The notes beneath the pieces were generated by a model. That model saw only the letters and a program-made list of their open reading frames with translations, ran no database searches and was not told the DNA's origin. A DNA stretch of 64,000 nucleotides from the NCBI RefSeq assembly GCF_932526225.1, contig NC_064034.1, positions 5,008,001 through 5,072,000 on the forward strand. Direction: 5' to 3'. Below, in pieces: positions 25,056-36,800 of this stretch. Position numbers and translations under genes: made by a program. Source of the DNA: Nematostella vectensis. Taxonomy: Eukaryota; Cnidaria; Anthozoa; Actiniaria; Edwardsiidae. Position 1 is the first letter of the stretch, and each line of letters starts with the position of its first letter.

Positions 25056-26091
25056 ATGCAGTCCTATTTGGGGATACTGCTAGCATCTTCTTTGTTCTCA
25101 GGTAATGGAATACATCACGACGCGAAATGCTTTTTTTTTTTTTTCGCGTTTACTAAAACACCATGTTTAAACCCTGGATAGGGCCAAACGCGAGATCATG
25201 TATTCGTAAAATTCACACTGAAAATTACATTACCTACCAAATCAACCATTCCAAATCAACGCAATGTATATAGTGTCCAACAGACTTCATATCCATGAAG
25301 CTACAAAGGGCATTTGTTGAAAGCATTAGAGAGCTAGTTAGGACATTAATAGTTTATTATCCCGCATCTGAGTTGGGCTTCTGGCAGCACCAAACAATGT
25401 TCGTTCGGTCAGGTTTCTGTATTTAAATTCAATGCTTGTAAAAATATATTGCGCATACACACGTCTTACATAACAATTTTGCAGTCACCATAATTTATTT
25501 CGTCACGCTGTCCTTGACAAATGCCACCCAGCGTGACATGATTGTGTTATGTGAATAATTAGTGAATAAATAGTCTTCCCCCACCCCCTACCCCTAAGCA
25601 TGTAACACTTTTTTCCAACCTTTATATTGCTCGTCACCAAAGTGAGCTTCTATGGTTCTATTTCGGCCCGTTTATCTGGGTGACTGTAAAAATGAAACTT
25701 GAGGCTAGACTAATTGAAGAAGCAACAACCTAGGACACGATAATCTGCTTAGTGTTCTGTTCTTAGCGCAAATTACAATTAAAAGCGTGCTCCTATGAGT
25801 TACGAAACTGCATTGGAAGTAGCTGTGTCAAAGTCCATCCCTCTCCCTATGTAAATGTTGGTTCTCACTTGGACGTAAGCGCAAGCGGAACGCACGTAGT
25901 TTTCCGATTCTCACTAGAACATAAGCGCAAGAGAACGCAACTGCTTGATTTTCTTGCGCTTGTGTTTGACCGATTCTCACTTGTGTTGCGCTTCCTTTTG
26001 AGCTTGCGTCCTAGTGAGAACCAACCTTTACCAACCCTAAAACGAGATGTTTTTCTCTGCATAAATTGACAAATGTGTGCCGTGTATGTGT

Positions 26092-26122
<31 letters not shown>

Positions 26123-27849
26123 GGGGATGGGTGGAGCCGGTCACTGCATCTGAGAAAATCTTCTTTGAGAAGGGGTGAGCGCCATCATGCCGCTATCATT
26201 CATAACAAACTTAACCCTGTATTTGTGTCAGTGATTGCATGCCACAGCCACATGTGTAACCACACCCAGCTTAGGACACAAGTCGTAGAATGTGAGAAGT
26301 CCTTCTTCAAAGCCATGGTTGACAACAAACAAGCCGACTGCAAGTAAGTTATCCAATTATCCAATGTTAAGTTTGCATACCGTAGCGAGGGAGGTGAGAG
26401 CCCCCCCCCCCCTGCCCTAGGATCACCAGCTCCTTGGTATTATTGATATGTAAGTAACAGTTCACTATAATGTCCTCATCGAGATTACCCAAATTATGTG
26501 TAGTGAGTAAATGTGCAAATGTTTGTGCGCAGTTGTCCCCTGTATTGTAAGTTATTGTCGCTCTTTAAAAAAGTTTCCTTTTTTACACAGTGCAAAGTAT
26601 GTGTAAAAAGCAGTAACATTTTTGCAAAACTTTCCAAGTTGACAATGCCCCTTTTTTTTGTTGCAGATCTGAGTACGATAAAATCGTCTCGTGTGTTGGA
26701 AGTCTCGCCAAGAATTGTCACCCGCATCTGCCTGTGGCTGTGGTCGATAACCTAGTCTCGCTAGTGTTTAACCAAATGAAGGGCCACGAATTCTACTGCG
26801 AGAAAAATGTCATGACTTTTCACTGGCAAAACATCCCAAAAGCTTTAAAGGATAACATGCCTTGTAAAATGGAATTCTACAATAAGTCAGCGGAGTGCGC
26901 ACAGGACTTTAGGGAAATCTTTAATGGCGACCCAAGGAACTACGGAATATGCAGGTGAGTGTGGTAAGATATAACCTGAGTATCAGGCGATTTTATTTTT
27001 CAAAAGTTGGAGAGAGGAAAAATAAAAGTCTTGATTCTCGCCGGCGCGATAGAAACATAGGAGGGCCTGATACTCAGGTTAGGTAAGATAAGGTGTATCA
27101 TATATGTATGCCTTATGCGACAAAGCGGCTAAGTGCAGGTTCTCTATATTCAGTGTCCTGAGGGGATGTCTAAATTTAAAAAAAATTATAAGGAAATGAA
27201 CAGTAAGTTGTCGTTTATAGGAAAACGACTGTAATTTATCAGATTTCACGTATATTTTATTTCACGTCTGGCTCTTCGAATTCAGAATTGTTTTCTGCCT
27301 TTTCGCCGTTCGCGTTGCCGTTGTCGCTGCCTGAAGTCCCTATTTTAATAATTCGAGGCCTGCTACGGCTATGCTCTTTTGTTAAAAAATCTCGTCCTTT
27401 TGTTTGCTGCATCACTAATCTTGCTTTCCTGTTCCTGAAAGCTGAAATGCCTTTCTTTTTTTCAAGACCTTATAACTAATTTTTCTGATTTGCTTTGGGA
27501 AAATCTTTTGCAAAAACACGTTTGATTTTTACGCGGGCAAAAAGAAAGAAGCCCCAAAAGTGAAGAAGTATCAGTGCGTGATAAGGATTGAAAACCCCAA
27601 AGAATACAGTGCGGTCTTGGCCCCAAGACAGACCCCAAACATGCTCATATTTTCCTTTCCCTTTATTGCAGTGCTTTTGACGGTGCAAGGCTATGCATCG
27701 GCAATCACGAGAAGGCCCACTGTTCCGCAGCCCTTGGCGGCCCGAAGTATCCGTATCCTCACAAGTGCCCTCCTAGCTCAGCCACCGCGCCTACTCAGCT
27801 TGGTATCCACGCCTTGTTGGTTCTTTTTATCGTTACCTGGTTACTGTAG
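25056..27849 (+). CDS. Small cysteine-rich secreted protein, probably GPI-anchored
   Basis: Four exons, 25056-25101, 26232-26343, 26667-26954 and 27672-27849, join in phase to 207 codons plus TAG. Exon 1 encodes a signal peptide (MQSYLGILLASSLFS). The ~165-residue ectodomain has 13 cysteines, at 19, 24, 36, 52, 62, 70, 97, 119, 130, 148, 157, 166 and 181, and sequons at N25 (NHT) and N125 (NKS). The C-terminus is a short Ser/Ala/Thr linker (184-190), then a hydrophobic tail (192-207, ending FIVTWLL) with no cytoplasmic residues: the layout of a GPI-attachment signal, with a likely omega site near S184-A186. So a cell-surface, disulfide-rich protein is predicted. I do not recognise the family and assign no function. 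Intron 3 carries a MITE 17 bp after its donor. Its 3' neighbour is convergent. Confidence in the gene model is high, in the anchor good. Confidence 0.85.
25858..26024. mobile_element. Inverted-repeat element in intron 1 of the GPI-protein gene
   Basis: The ends TTGGTTCTCACTTGGACG and the complement of TTGGTTCTCACTAGGACG pair as terminal inverted repeats. Inside are further copies of GATTCTCACT with GCGCAAG blocks, giving a composite of small inverted repeats. No target-site duplication is clear. Probably a MITE. Confidence 0.55.
26085..26126. repeat. (TG)n followed by a 21-base G run
   Basis: A TG dinucleotide tract runs directly into an uninterrupted run of G at 26106-26126, in intron 1 of the GPI-protein gene. 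Assembly of such a run is error-prone, so its length is uncertain. Confidence 0.85.
26972..27081. mobile_element. 110-bp MITE with perfect 17-bp inverted ends and 9-bp target duplication
   Basis: The left end TAACCTGAGTATCAGGC is exactly complemented at the right end. The 9-mer GGTAAGATA flanks both sides (26963-26971 and 27082-27090). Duplications of 8-9 bp suit hAT or Mutator-like elements. It sits in intron 3 of the GPI-protein gene, 17 bp past the donor at 26955. Confidence 0.85.
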
Positions 27850-28229
27850 AAGCGTCACGTTATAACACACTGGGTCCGATTTGTGTGTAATCTCATTCTT
27901 TGCACAAGTTGAGTGAGTCTTGAACAGAGCTTTAATATGGGGTACCAGGCTCGCTTGAGGGTTCAAATTATGTAGTCGCCTGCATTCGCACCTTGGTAAA
28001 AAAAAAGGCATAAAACGCGCTATATCATGATACGCTTATAGTGCTGCCCTGTGGTATGAACCGTCGGTAACCATTCGTGGTTCCATCGGCAAAATTTCGG
28101 CGCAGAGTCGGGCAACCGCCTTAGGTAATACTTTTTTCGCACTCTTAATTTATTTGTTGCTAGAGAATTTTATATCCAAACACATACAGTATTAATTATT
28201 GTAGTTTATAGTTATTGAACTAGCGCGTT
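27850..28229. other. Downstream flank of the GPI-protein gene
   Basis: Probable 3' untranslated and intergenic sequence. No AATAAA signal was seen close to the stop codon, and no gene, RNA or repeat could be supported. Confidence 0.4.
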
Positions 28230-28498
28230 CAGGGGCGGATCCAGGACTTCAAAATGGGGGCGGATAATGGTCGGATTGACGGCTTATAACTGATCCAGTG
28301 GTTCTTGATATGTCACTACATAGATCTTACATACTTCACACTGAATTGGATTTGTCGCGTCAGCAAAGTCAAGCAGGCATGGGAGAATGGACAGTACCTC
28401 CCGTCCCTCAGGCATTTATTTTCTTCAAACAAAGTGACTTTTAATTTTTTTTTCTCAAAAAGGTGGGGTGGATATCCACCTCCCTGAATCCGCCCCTG
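28230..28498. mobile_element. 269-bp MITE with CAGGGGCGGAT termini
   Basis: The left terminus CAGGGGCGGATCCAGG and the complement of the right terminus, CAGGGGCGGATTCAGG, match at 15 of 16 positions. The 5-bp direct repeat GCGTT flanks both ends (28225-28229 and 28499-28503). There is no coding capacity. The right sub-terminal region holds the palindrome GGTGGATATCCACC. Elements beginning GGGGCGGATCCAG are common in animal genomes as non-autonomous DNA transposons. Confidence 0.78.
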
Positions 28499-28503
28499 GC
28501 GTT

Positions 28504-29645
28504 TAATATTAGGTTACTTGCATATGTATGTTTTCACAAGAAAATTGCTAAAACCACTTTATTCGCTTCCCTTTAAAAGGGGCCTCTTACATTTACTACT
28601 CAAAAGGAGAGCGGAAGCCTACTTGGATGATTCAAAATCTATTTTATTGTTCCGTCGGAAATTAAAGTACTATAAATCCTTTGTTTAGCAATTGAACCAT
28701 TCTAGATCTTTTGTTATACGTTTTCGTTGCTAAGAAATGAATGTCACGTAGTTAGAAATGAAAATAAATGTAGTTAAAACGAAAAAACTTTCCCCTTTTT
28801 TTGTCTCCTAAATTGCAGCACTATGCAACGTCTCTAAAAAAAGTCACAGAAAATCAAGAAAGTGAGAGAGCTAACAAATTATGCACTATTGGGTTTTGAC
28901 TCTTAGTGTTAGTTTGGACGACAGTAAGTGACAAAGGGATCAAAGAAGAGCCGGAGCTCGGGGGATTGTGCAAGTTTGAACAGTGTCCACTTTTAATCCA
29001 GAGAGGTATTGTGCCACCATTCATCTCAAGAGTAATAAAAAAACGACTATGAAAGCCTCGCCATTAAACCAATACTGACATACTTTGTTGACACTTTGAA
29101 ATTCGCTCGAGTATAATTTATGATTGTCATCACGGAGTTGTCAATTTTTGAAAAGTAGACACTCCGAGTTGTGAGGGTTTTTCAAGTCTCTTTGCGTATA
29201 TGCAATTATCACTTGTCTCTATCCGAACTCTTCTAAGAACTCTAGCTGCATATGATCTGGTGAGGATGTGAGCATGGATCATAAAAAAAAATTATAATAA
29301 ATTTTTTTTTTTATGATCCATGATTTGAGTTTTTTTTTTTCTTGAGAAACAGGTGAAAAGTAGAGATTGACGCCTGCTGTCATAGATCTGATCCTCGACT
29401 GCTGATCATTTGACTGTTTTGAGGTTTAAATGATTTTTGGTGCGCGCTATCAAAATACAGCGAGGACGTACAATATTGATTCACGAGATGCATTAGAAAT
29501 ATCAGACGTATATAAAAAAGAAGTTAGTCCAGAGCAGAAAATAACATACATTGCGTCTATAAAATCATTAGATTTCCGACGCAAACGATACATGAGTAAA
29601 ATTGCCAGTTGTTACACTAAGACAATTTCTTACTGTCTTTACTTC
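28504..29645. other. Intergenic interval with one long AT hairpin
   Basis: No gene was supported. A perfect-arm palindrome lies at 29273-29322. A short frame around 29430-29657 has no domain or splice support. Confidence 0.4.
29273..29322. repeat. 50-bp inverted repeat (AT-rich hairpin)
   Basis: CATGGATCATAAAAAAAA pairs with TTTTTTTTATGATCCATG around a short AT centre. It may be a decayed MITE or a slipped-strand hairpin. No flanking duplication was seen. Confidence 0.7.
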
Positions 29646-30080
29646 TTACTTCAGTAATAAACTCCGACCTTCAACAAAAACAATATACAAACACACAGAG
29701 ACAATAACTAATGCAAGTGTTCCCAATATAAACGATTCGTAGCGTAATAAAAATTCTTCCCGCTGTGTTAAATCCCCCTTTTCAATGTTCTCGTTATTTA
29801 GTTTCTCTTCAAAACTGTCGGGTCTTGCGTAGACGGAAATCTTCCTTTGGCGCTGTTTTCGCCCATTTGTAGGACTCACTTGTAAAATTTGCTGCGTTTG
29901 AGATACCTTTCGTACTAGCTCACTCGAATAGGGAGTTTCGTGAAAACTCGACGTGCTGTGCTCGTTTATATCTGTTTCTAATATCCCTCGGGAGATCTTT
30001 CTCGTCCGTTCACTTTCTTCCCTTGACACCTTGCGGCCAGATCGGGATGATAGTCCAATGCGACGAGCCGAGGAAGCCAT
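29646..30080 (-). CDS. Small single-pass membrane protein with repeated R-K-[V/I]-S motifs
   Basis: A single-exon frame of 144 codons. I choose the ATG at 30080 because it has A at -3 and G at +4 and is the first ATG after an upstream non-ATG extension. The first ~110 residues are hydrophilic and Arg/Ser-rich. One hydrophobic segment, about residues 117-136 (ending VSVCLYIVFV), is followed by a basic eight-residue tail, as expected of a C-terminally anchored protein with most of its mass in the cytosol. Four R-K-[V/I]-S sequences occur at 16-19, 27-30, 57-60 and 79-82, resembling sites for basophilic kinases such as PKA or PKC. I do not recognise the family. Coding status rests on the clean frame, start context and membrane segment. 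It could also be the last exon of a longer gene. Confidence 0.6.
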   Translation of the reverse strand: MASSARRIGLSSRSGRKVSREESERTRKISRGILETDINEHSTSSFHETPYSSELVRKVSQTQQILQVSPTNGRKQRQRKISVYARPDSFEEKLNNENIEKGDLTQREEFLLRYESFILGTLALVIVSVCLYIVFVEGRSLLLK

Positions 30081-30904
30081 TCTCAGGCTACCCTCGCGTT
30101 TGAGCCCAGGAAATAAGTCGTCTCCCCAATGCAAAGTTAAATATCAAGTCGATTATGAGTCAAGTTGACTAAAAACCGCGACGAGGCGGAAATAATAAAA
30201 TCGTTTTATCATACCAAAATTGCAAACGGCATTATTCTTGTGATTTTGATGCAAATGTTACGTAAGTTGACGGTTCCTCGGTGTACCTGCAAACCACCCT
30301 CGAACTCACGCATGTACAGTACAAATGGGCGCAAACATCCAACGCCTACAATAAATAATACAAATAACAATCAAGCCGCCAGATATGTGATAGCGCCAAT
30401 AATGAAAACAAAAATGAGCAACTGGGGATATCCGAAAGCATTATATTGCTAACTGGCAGGTGAACGGTATATGCAAATTGTACAATAATCGACCGTAGCT
30501 CCATTTAATAATAGCAGTCGGCTGAATTAGAAAGAAGAGACGCCGTTTATATCAAAAGCTTAATAAATCAATAGGTATTTAGCCAAATTCGTTGTTGTGC
30601 GACCGTCGAGAATTCAAATCGAAAATGTGGTGTTCAAATGTTGTGTACAGTCAAATGGTTTATGACAGCGAAAACAAAAAAGCCATTGTTTTGGATGTGT
30701 TTGGAAGTGCTGCTTCCATACGAGACAAGGATTTTGGATTCACCGAGGCCGCGCAACATAAATTCGGCTATAAACACAAACGCACATAAGGTAAAAGTGA
30801 GGGCATTATTTACTATAAGTTTTCGGTATTTTATTATTTCGTAACATCCTTCTTGCAAATTGACTTCGCAAAAAAAAAGCGATGTACATACAGCCCCAAC
30901 ATAC
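30081..30904. other. 5' flank of the small membrane-protein gene
   Basis: No additional coding sequence was supported. Short frames at about 30165-30450 and 30590-30845 have no recognisable features. It presumably contains the promoter of the minus-strand gene ending at 30080. Confidence 0.4.
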
Positions 30905-33403
30905 ATATGGAAAGACCCGGCACGCGCGTACAGACACCAACACGCGCGTAGACACCAATACGCGTACACACACAGTACGCAACACGCGCGTACAGACACC
31001 AACACGCGTACACACAGAGTACTCAGCACGCGCGTACAGACACCAACACGCGTACACACACAGTACTCAACACGCGCGTACAGACACCAACACGCATGCA
31101 CACACACAGTACGCAACACGCGCGTACAGACACCAACACGCGTACACACACACAGTACGCAACACGCGCGTACAGACACCAACACGCGTACACACAGTAC
31201 GCAACACGCGCGTACAGACACCAACACGCGTACACACAGTACGCAACACGCGTGTACGGACACCAAACATACAACACACGCAAACAGACACCAAACATAC
31301 AACACACGCAAACAGACACCAAACATACAACACACGCAAACAGACACCAAACATACAACACACGCAAACAGACACCAAACAAACAACACACGCAAACAGA
31401 CACCAAACAAACAACACACGCAAACAGAGACCAAACATACAACACACGTAAACAGAGACCCGACACACAATACACGCGTACAGACACCCAACAGACAATA
31501 CACGCGTACAGACACCCAACAGACAATACACGCGTACAGACACCCAACATACAATACACGCGTACAGACACCCAACATACAATACACGCGTACAGACACC
31601 CAACACACAATACACGCGTACAGACACCCAACACACAATACACGCGTACAGACAGCCAACACACAATACACGCGTACAGACACCCAACATACAATACACG
31701 CGTACAGACACCCAACATACAATACTCGCGTAAAGACACCCAACATACAATACACGCGTACAGACACCCAACAGACAATACACGCGTACAGACAGCCAAC
31801 ACACAATACACGCGTACAGACAGCCAACACACAGTACACGCGTACAGACACCCAACATACAATACACGCGTAAAGACACTCGGCACACAAAACACGCGTA
31901 CAGACACCCAACACACAACACACGCGTACAGACACCCAACACACAAAACACGCAAACAGACACCCAGCACATAAAACACGCGTACAGACAACCAACGCTC
32001 AATACACGCGTACAGACACTCGGCACACAACACGCGCGTACAGACAACCAACACACAACACACGCGTACAGACACCCAACATACAATACTCGCGTAAAGA
32101 CACCCAACATACAATACTCGCGTAAAGACACCCAACATACAATACACGCGTACAGACACCCAACACACAATACACGCGTACAGACACCCAACACACAATA
32201 CACGCGTACAGACACCCAACATACAAAACACGCAAACAGACACCCAGCACACAAAACACGCGTACAGACAACCAACGCTCAATACACGCGTACAGACACT
32301 CGGCACACAACACACGCGTACAGACACCCAACATACAATACTCGCGTAAAGACACCCAACATACAATACACGCTTACAGACACCCAACACACAAAACCCG
32401 CAAACAGACACCCAGCACACAAAACACGCGTACAGACAACCAACGCTCAATACACGCGTACAGACACTCGGCACACAACACGCGCGTACAGACAACCAAC
32501 ACACAACCCCCGCTTATGTACAGACACCCAACAAACAATACACACAAACAGACACCCAACATACAATACTCGCGTACAGACACCCAACACACAATACACG
32601 CGTACAGACACCCAGCACACAAAACACGCAAACAGACACCCAGCACACAAAACACGCGTACAGACAACCAACGCTCAATACACGCGTACAGACACTCGGC
32701 ACACAACACGCGCGTACAGAAAACCAACACACAACCCGCGCGTATGTACAGACACCCAACATACAATACACGCAAACAGACACCCAGCATACAATACACG
32801 CGTACAGACAACCAACGCTCAATACACGCGTATAGACATCCAACATACAACACGCGCGTACAAACACCCAGCACACAATACACGCGTATAGACACACAAC
32901 ACACGCGTACAGACACACAGCATACAATACGCTCGTACAGACAACCAACATACAATACACGCAAACAGACACACAATACACGCGTATAGACACACAGCAC
33001 ACAATACACACTCACAGACACACAATACACGCGCGTACAGACACCCAACATACAATACTAGAGTACAGACACCACCACACAATACATGCTCACAGGCACA
33101 CAGTACACGCGTACAGACACCAAACATACAACACGCGCAAACAGACACCCAACAAACAACACGCGCGTACAAACACCCAACAAACAATAAACGCATACAG
33201 ACACCAAACATACAATACTTGCATACAGACACCCAACATATAATACACGCGTACAGACACCCAACATACAATACTCGCGTAAAGACACCCAACATACAAT
33301 ACACGCGTAAAGACACCCAACATACAATACACGCGTACAGACACCCAACATACAATACACGCGTACAGACACCCAACATACAATACACGCGTACAGACAC
33401 TTG
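30905..33403. repeat. 28-bp CpG-rich minisatellite with a 44-bp leader block
   Basis: Three blocks are visible. At about 30918-31255 a ~44-bp unit alternates CACGCGCGTACAGACACCAA with CACGCGTACACACACAGTAC. At about 31255-31450 a 28-bp unit reads CACGCAAACAGACACCAAAC plus ATACAACA. From 31450 to 33403 the dominant 28-bp unit is ACACGCGTACAGACACCCAA plus CATACAAT, about 70 copies. The unit has no stop codon in any of the three frames on either strand, and 28 is not a multiple of three. Frames of several hundred codons therefore appear on both strands (Cys/Val/Leu-rich on minus, Thr/Arg/His/Gln-rich on plus). I regard these as artefacts. Confidence 0.95.
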
Positions 33404-33849
33404 ACAGGAAACCAGCTGATTCACAAAAATCCATATTTTATTTGATTCTCTTTTTTGTGAGAATATGATAAATGAAGCAAAGAGTATATATAAATTCGCA
33501 AATTTTCTATATCATTACTTAATGGTACCAGAGCTGTTATAACATAGAAACATGAAACATGAAATTTGCACAGGAAATAAAATATTTGGCTAATAAAACT
33601 TTATACAAATGAAATCTATGTCTGTGCTACGTGGTTTTAAGCTTGAAGGAATCAACAATTCATAATGCTAGAAAAGTATATTTTGAAATTGGCGTTTTAG
33701 CAAATCGAATAGGAACTAGAGAAAAGACTATTAATAATACAGTATCACTTTGTCCAAGCAAATCTTGGGGTTGAGAGGAGACCCGAACATGAGTCTGGCC
33801 AGCGAATTGATTCCAGACAAACTTTTCTCAAATCACGTAGCCCTATCTG
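33404..33849. other. 3' flank of the 411-aa gene
   Basis: Lies just downstream of the stop codon at 33850 (minus strand). AT-rich, and probably the 3' untranslated region. TTTATT on the plus strand near 33435 would read AATAAA on the transcript, a candidate polyadenylation signal about 0.4 kb past the stop. Confidence 0.35.
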
Positions 33850-36800
33850 TCATATGACCACCCCCTCATCTTCTGCTAGAATTTGATTGACAATGTCATC
33901 CACCACTTCCTTGGCTAATTTCTCGGGTGGTGGCTCCTCCTCTTTAAGCGGCTCAGGAGGTTCAGGGGTACAGGGCGGGGCATGTTCTCTGGTACTTTGA
34001 GAACTTTCGCCCTTAGTAGTGATCACAGATCCCTGTGTATATCAAAAACATATTTTCATTGTATTTGTATCTTTAATCCAATCTCCAAACTGGAGCTTTG
34101 TTAATCCTGTACCAGTTATCATGATTTTAGCATTTCAGCATTGCATGGTAAACAACAACAAAAGGGTGACTCATCAACGTTCTTTAAAACAGGTTCAAGT
34201 ATTAGAAGAGCACCTACCAGTTTGTTAGGTGAGCTGTCCCTTGCAAGACCAAGTGTAACATTATCCACTGATGAGACTGTAGTAGAGACATCTCTTTCCT
34301 CAGTTCCATTCTCTCCATTTGATAAAGGATAAGCAAGTCTTGATTTAGATTCCTCATCTGGGCTAATCTTTTTCTTCCTTGGCAGGTTAACTAATGACTC
34401 TTCTCTTTTATAACTCACTCCTGCTTCTTTGAGATAGAAGCTACCTCTGGATTCCCTAGACTGTGATTTCTTTGGCTGTCGGCGAACTGACTCTAGGAAT
34501 GGTTTGTTTGGTATTGGGTGTGGTTTATTTGGGGGGTCCACTGGGGCTAAGACACGTGCGTGACTACCGATATGCTCATTTGAAAACTCATCAAGGGAGG
34601 GGCTTGGCCTTGGCACTGGACTCAGCTCTTTGGGAACAGATGGTTGATTTGTTATTCTGCAAACAAGGCATTTATATCTGCTTGATATCATACATTACTA
34701 GGTAGCTGTCAGGCCCGTACCCAGGATTTTTTTTTTTTTTTTTGGGGGGGGGGGGCTGCGACATCCAAAAAATGGGCCAAATTTTTTTTTTGGGGGGAGG
34801 GGTGGGGGTGGGGTGGAGGGAGTGAGTTTTCTGATAAAAATCTGACCACCCCTGAAAGAACAAAAGCGATTTTTAGTGCCTTTGCAGTATCTCCACGGGA
34901 CGTTTATTGTCAGATTTGGCTGCAAAAAAGTCTGACTTATGGATTGATTACATACTAGCTTATGCTTAGTAGATGCAATGGATAATTTTGCCCTTAAATT
35001 TTCACTTGGCACCCCATGGAACCCCTCCCCAGGGCCAAAGTTACAAAATTTTGCTTGGAGGGGTGGGGGGTGGGGCAAGGCAAGCCTAAGTCATTCCTTG
35101 TATTAATAGTTGCTGTTTATTGGTCCTATGTAAAGCTCTACAGGGGGAGGGCAGGTGACTGCCCATTCTTTCCTGAGACCTTAGATATCATCATCTCCTT
35201 CCCACCTGGGACCTGGGATAGGATTACCACACCCTCCTGGAACCTGAGACAAGATTATGCCACTTCTTCCTGGACTACCCCTTTCACCTGGAACCTAGGA
35301 TATAATTACCCATCCCCCCTCCTGGGACCAGAGATATGCCTATCCCTTTCTCCTGATATGATAACCTTCCCCCTGGGACCTGGGATATGATCAGTTCTCT
35401 CCCCTCTCCACCTCCATCCCATCCTGGAACATAGGATATAATAATGACCCCGTTTATCCTGGGATATAAGATTTTTCTGTGTAGCTTTATAGTTACCTCT
35501 TTTTCTGTTGTTTCCCTTTCTTTTGCTTTTTTTGGAAGCTCCTATGAACATAAAACATTTCAGTATAAATCCGATGATAGAATAAATGACGATCATTTGA
35601 CATACATTATTTTGAAAGGCCATGTCTCTGGCCACTCAACAACGTAGTTGATATTCCTGTTATCAAATGCCAAAGTCTTCCGATTGTATCCAAACGGATT
35701 TATGTTGATATCAATGCTTTCTTTATTCTGAAAAAAGACAAGAAAAAGTCAATTAATTTTCAATGCAAAAAATAAAATGCATTCTATTGATGGCAGCAAA
35801 TCCTGCTTACATTTATATCAAAAATGCAGTTTAAATGTAACTCACCATCATCAATGCATTGCCATTGTACAAACTGTTAAGTTTTTCATCTCCCCAGACA
35901 GAACTGGCTTTCATGTTTGAAGGTGGAAAGGTTTGGTTTAAATTCAATCCACTCTTTTTATTCCCAGGGAGGTGGTGAGGGACCCTTTTTGTCTTGTGCG
36001 ACCCATAACCTGGAGGTTGCACTATTTGCTGGCTTGTCAAATTAGCTGTTATTCTGAAAGAGAAAATAAAGACAAATCATTAAATAAAAGACCCTGAAAA
36101 CATTTGCTCTCTAAAGACCCTAACCTTGACTGAGCTTTTTCTCTGGCAGTCTTCAAATCTGGAAAAAAAGAGCTTTTGGTGCTAGCAGAACTTACATTCT
36201 CGTCGGCTGAAAAACAAACAAAAAAGAAAAGATTTGAAAATGAAATAATAATACCCCCAAAGAAAAAAAAAAGTAAAATAACTAAAAGTACCTGCGCTGG
36301 TTTTATCCACTGAAGGTAATGGAGTTTGGTTCTCTTCATGGGGTGCAAATAGCGATAAGCCAGTCTGCAATAATACAGTTTTTAAAATGGCTATTTATAC
36401 ATGAACGCTCCAAAAATCAACTCCCTGACCATTAATAATATAAAGCGGAGTTAAAACGTATTTTTTAATACATTTTCCACTCTTTTGCAATTTACAAAGA
36501 CCGCAAACTTTGGGTCTCCATAGAAACGTGAACTAAGCAGGCATGAAATTTAGCGGATTATTCACTTTACCGCAGCTTAAATTATAGCCTGATCATAAAC
36601 AAAGAGCTGTATTATAACTCCTTTGGTATTAGGGATTTGCTATGACTTAAAACCTTGTTTAGGATATATTACGAATACTTCCATAGCCTTTTATTCGCCA
36701 CGCGATCAGAGAAAAGAGCACCCTCCATTTCACGCTGGCTTCATCTTATTGCTACTATTGGGAATTTGAAAATACACGAAACGCAGGGGGAATATCAAAA

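Noticed and set aside
27940-28010. tRNA-like GGTTCAAAT sequence
   Set aside because: No acceptor stem, anticodon arm or D arm could be folded around it.
30905-33403. Possible CRISPR-like array
   Set aside because: No conserved repeat with unique spacers; every unit is the same with point variation, and the DNA is eukaryotic.
30634-33434. Cys/Val/Leu-rich minus-strand frames (up to 493 codons) and Thr/Arg/His-rich plus-strand frames
   Set aside because: They are the 28-bp minisatellite read in several frames on both strands at once; real coding would not be open everywhere.
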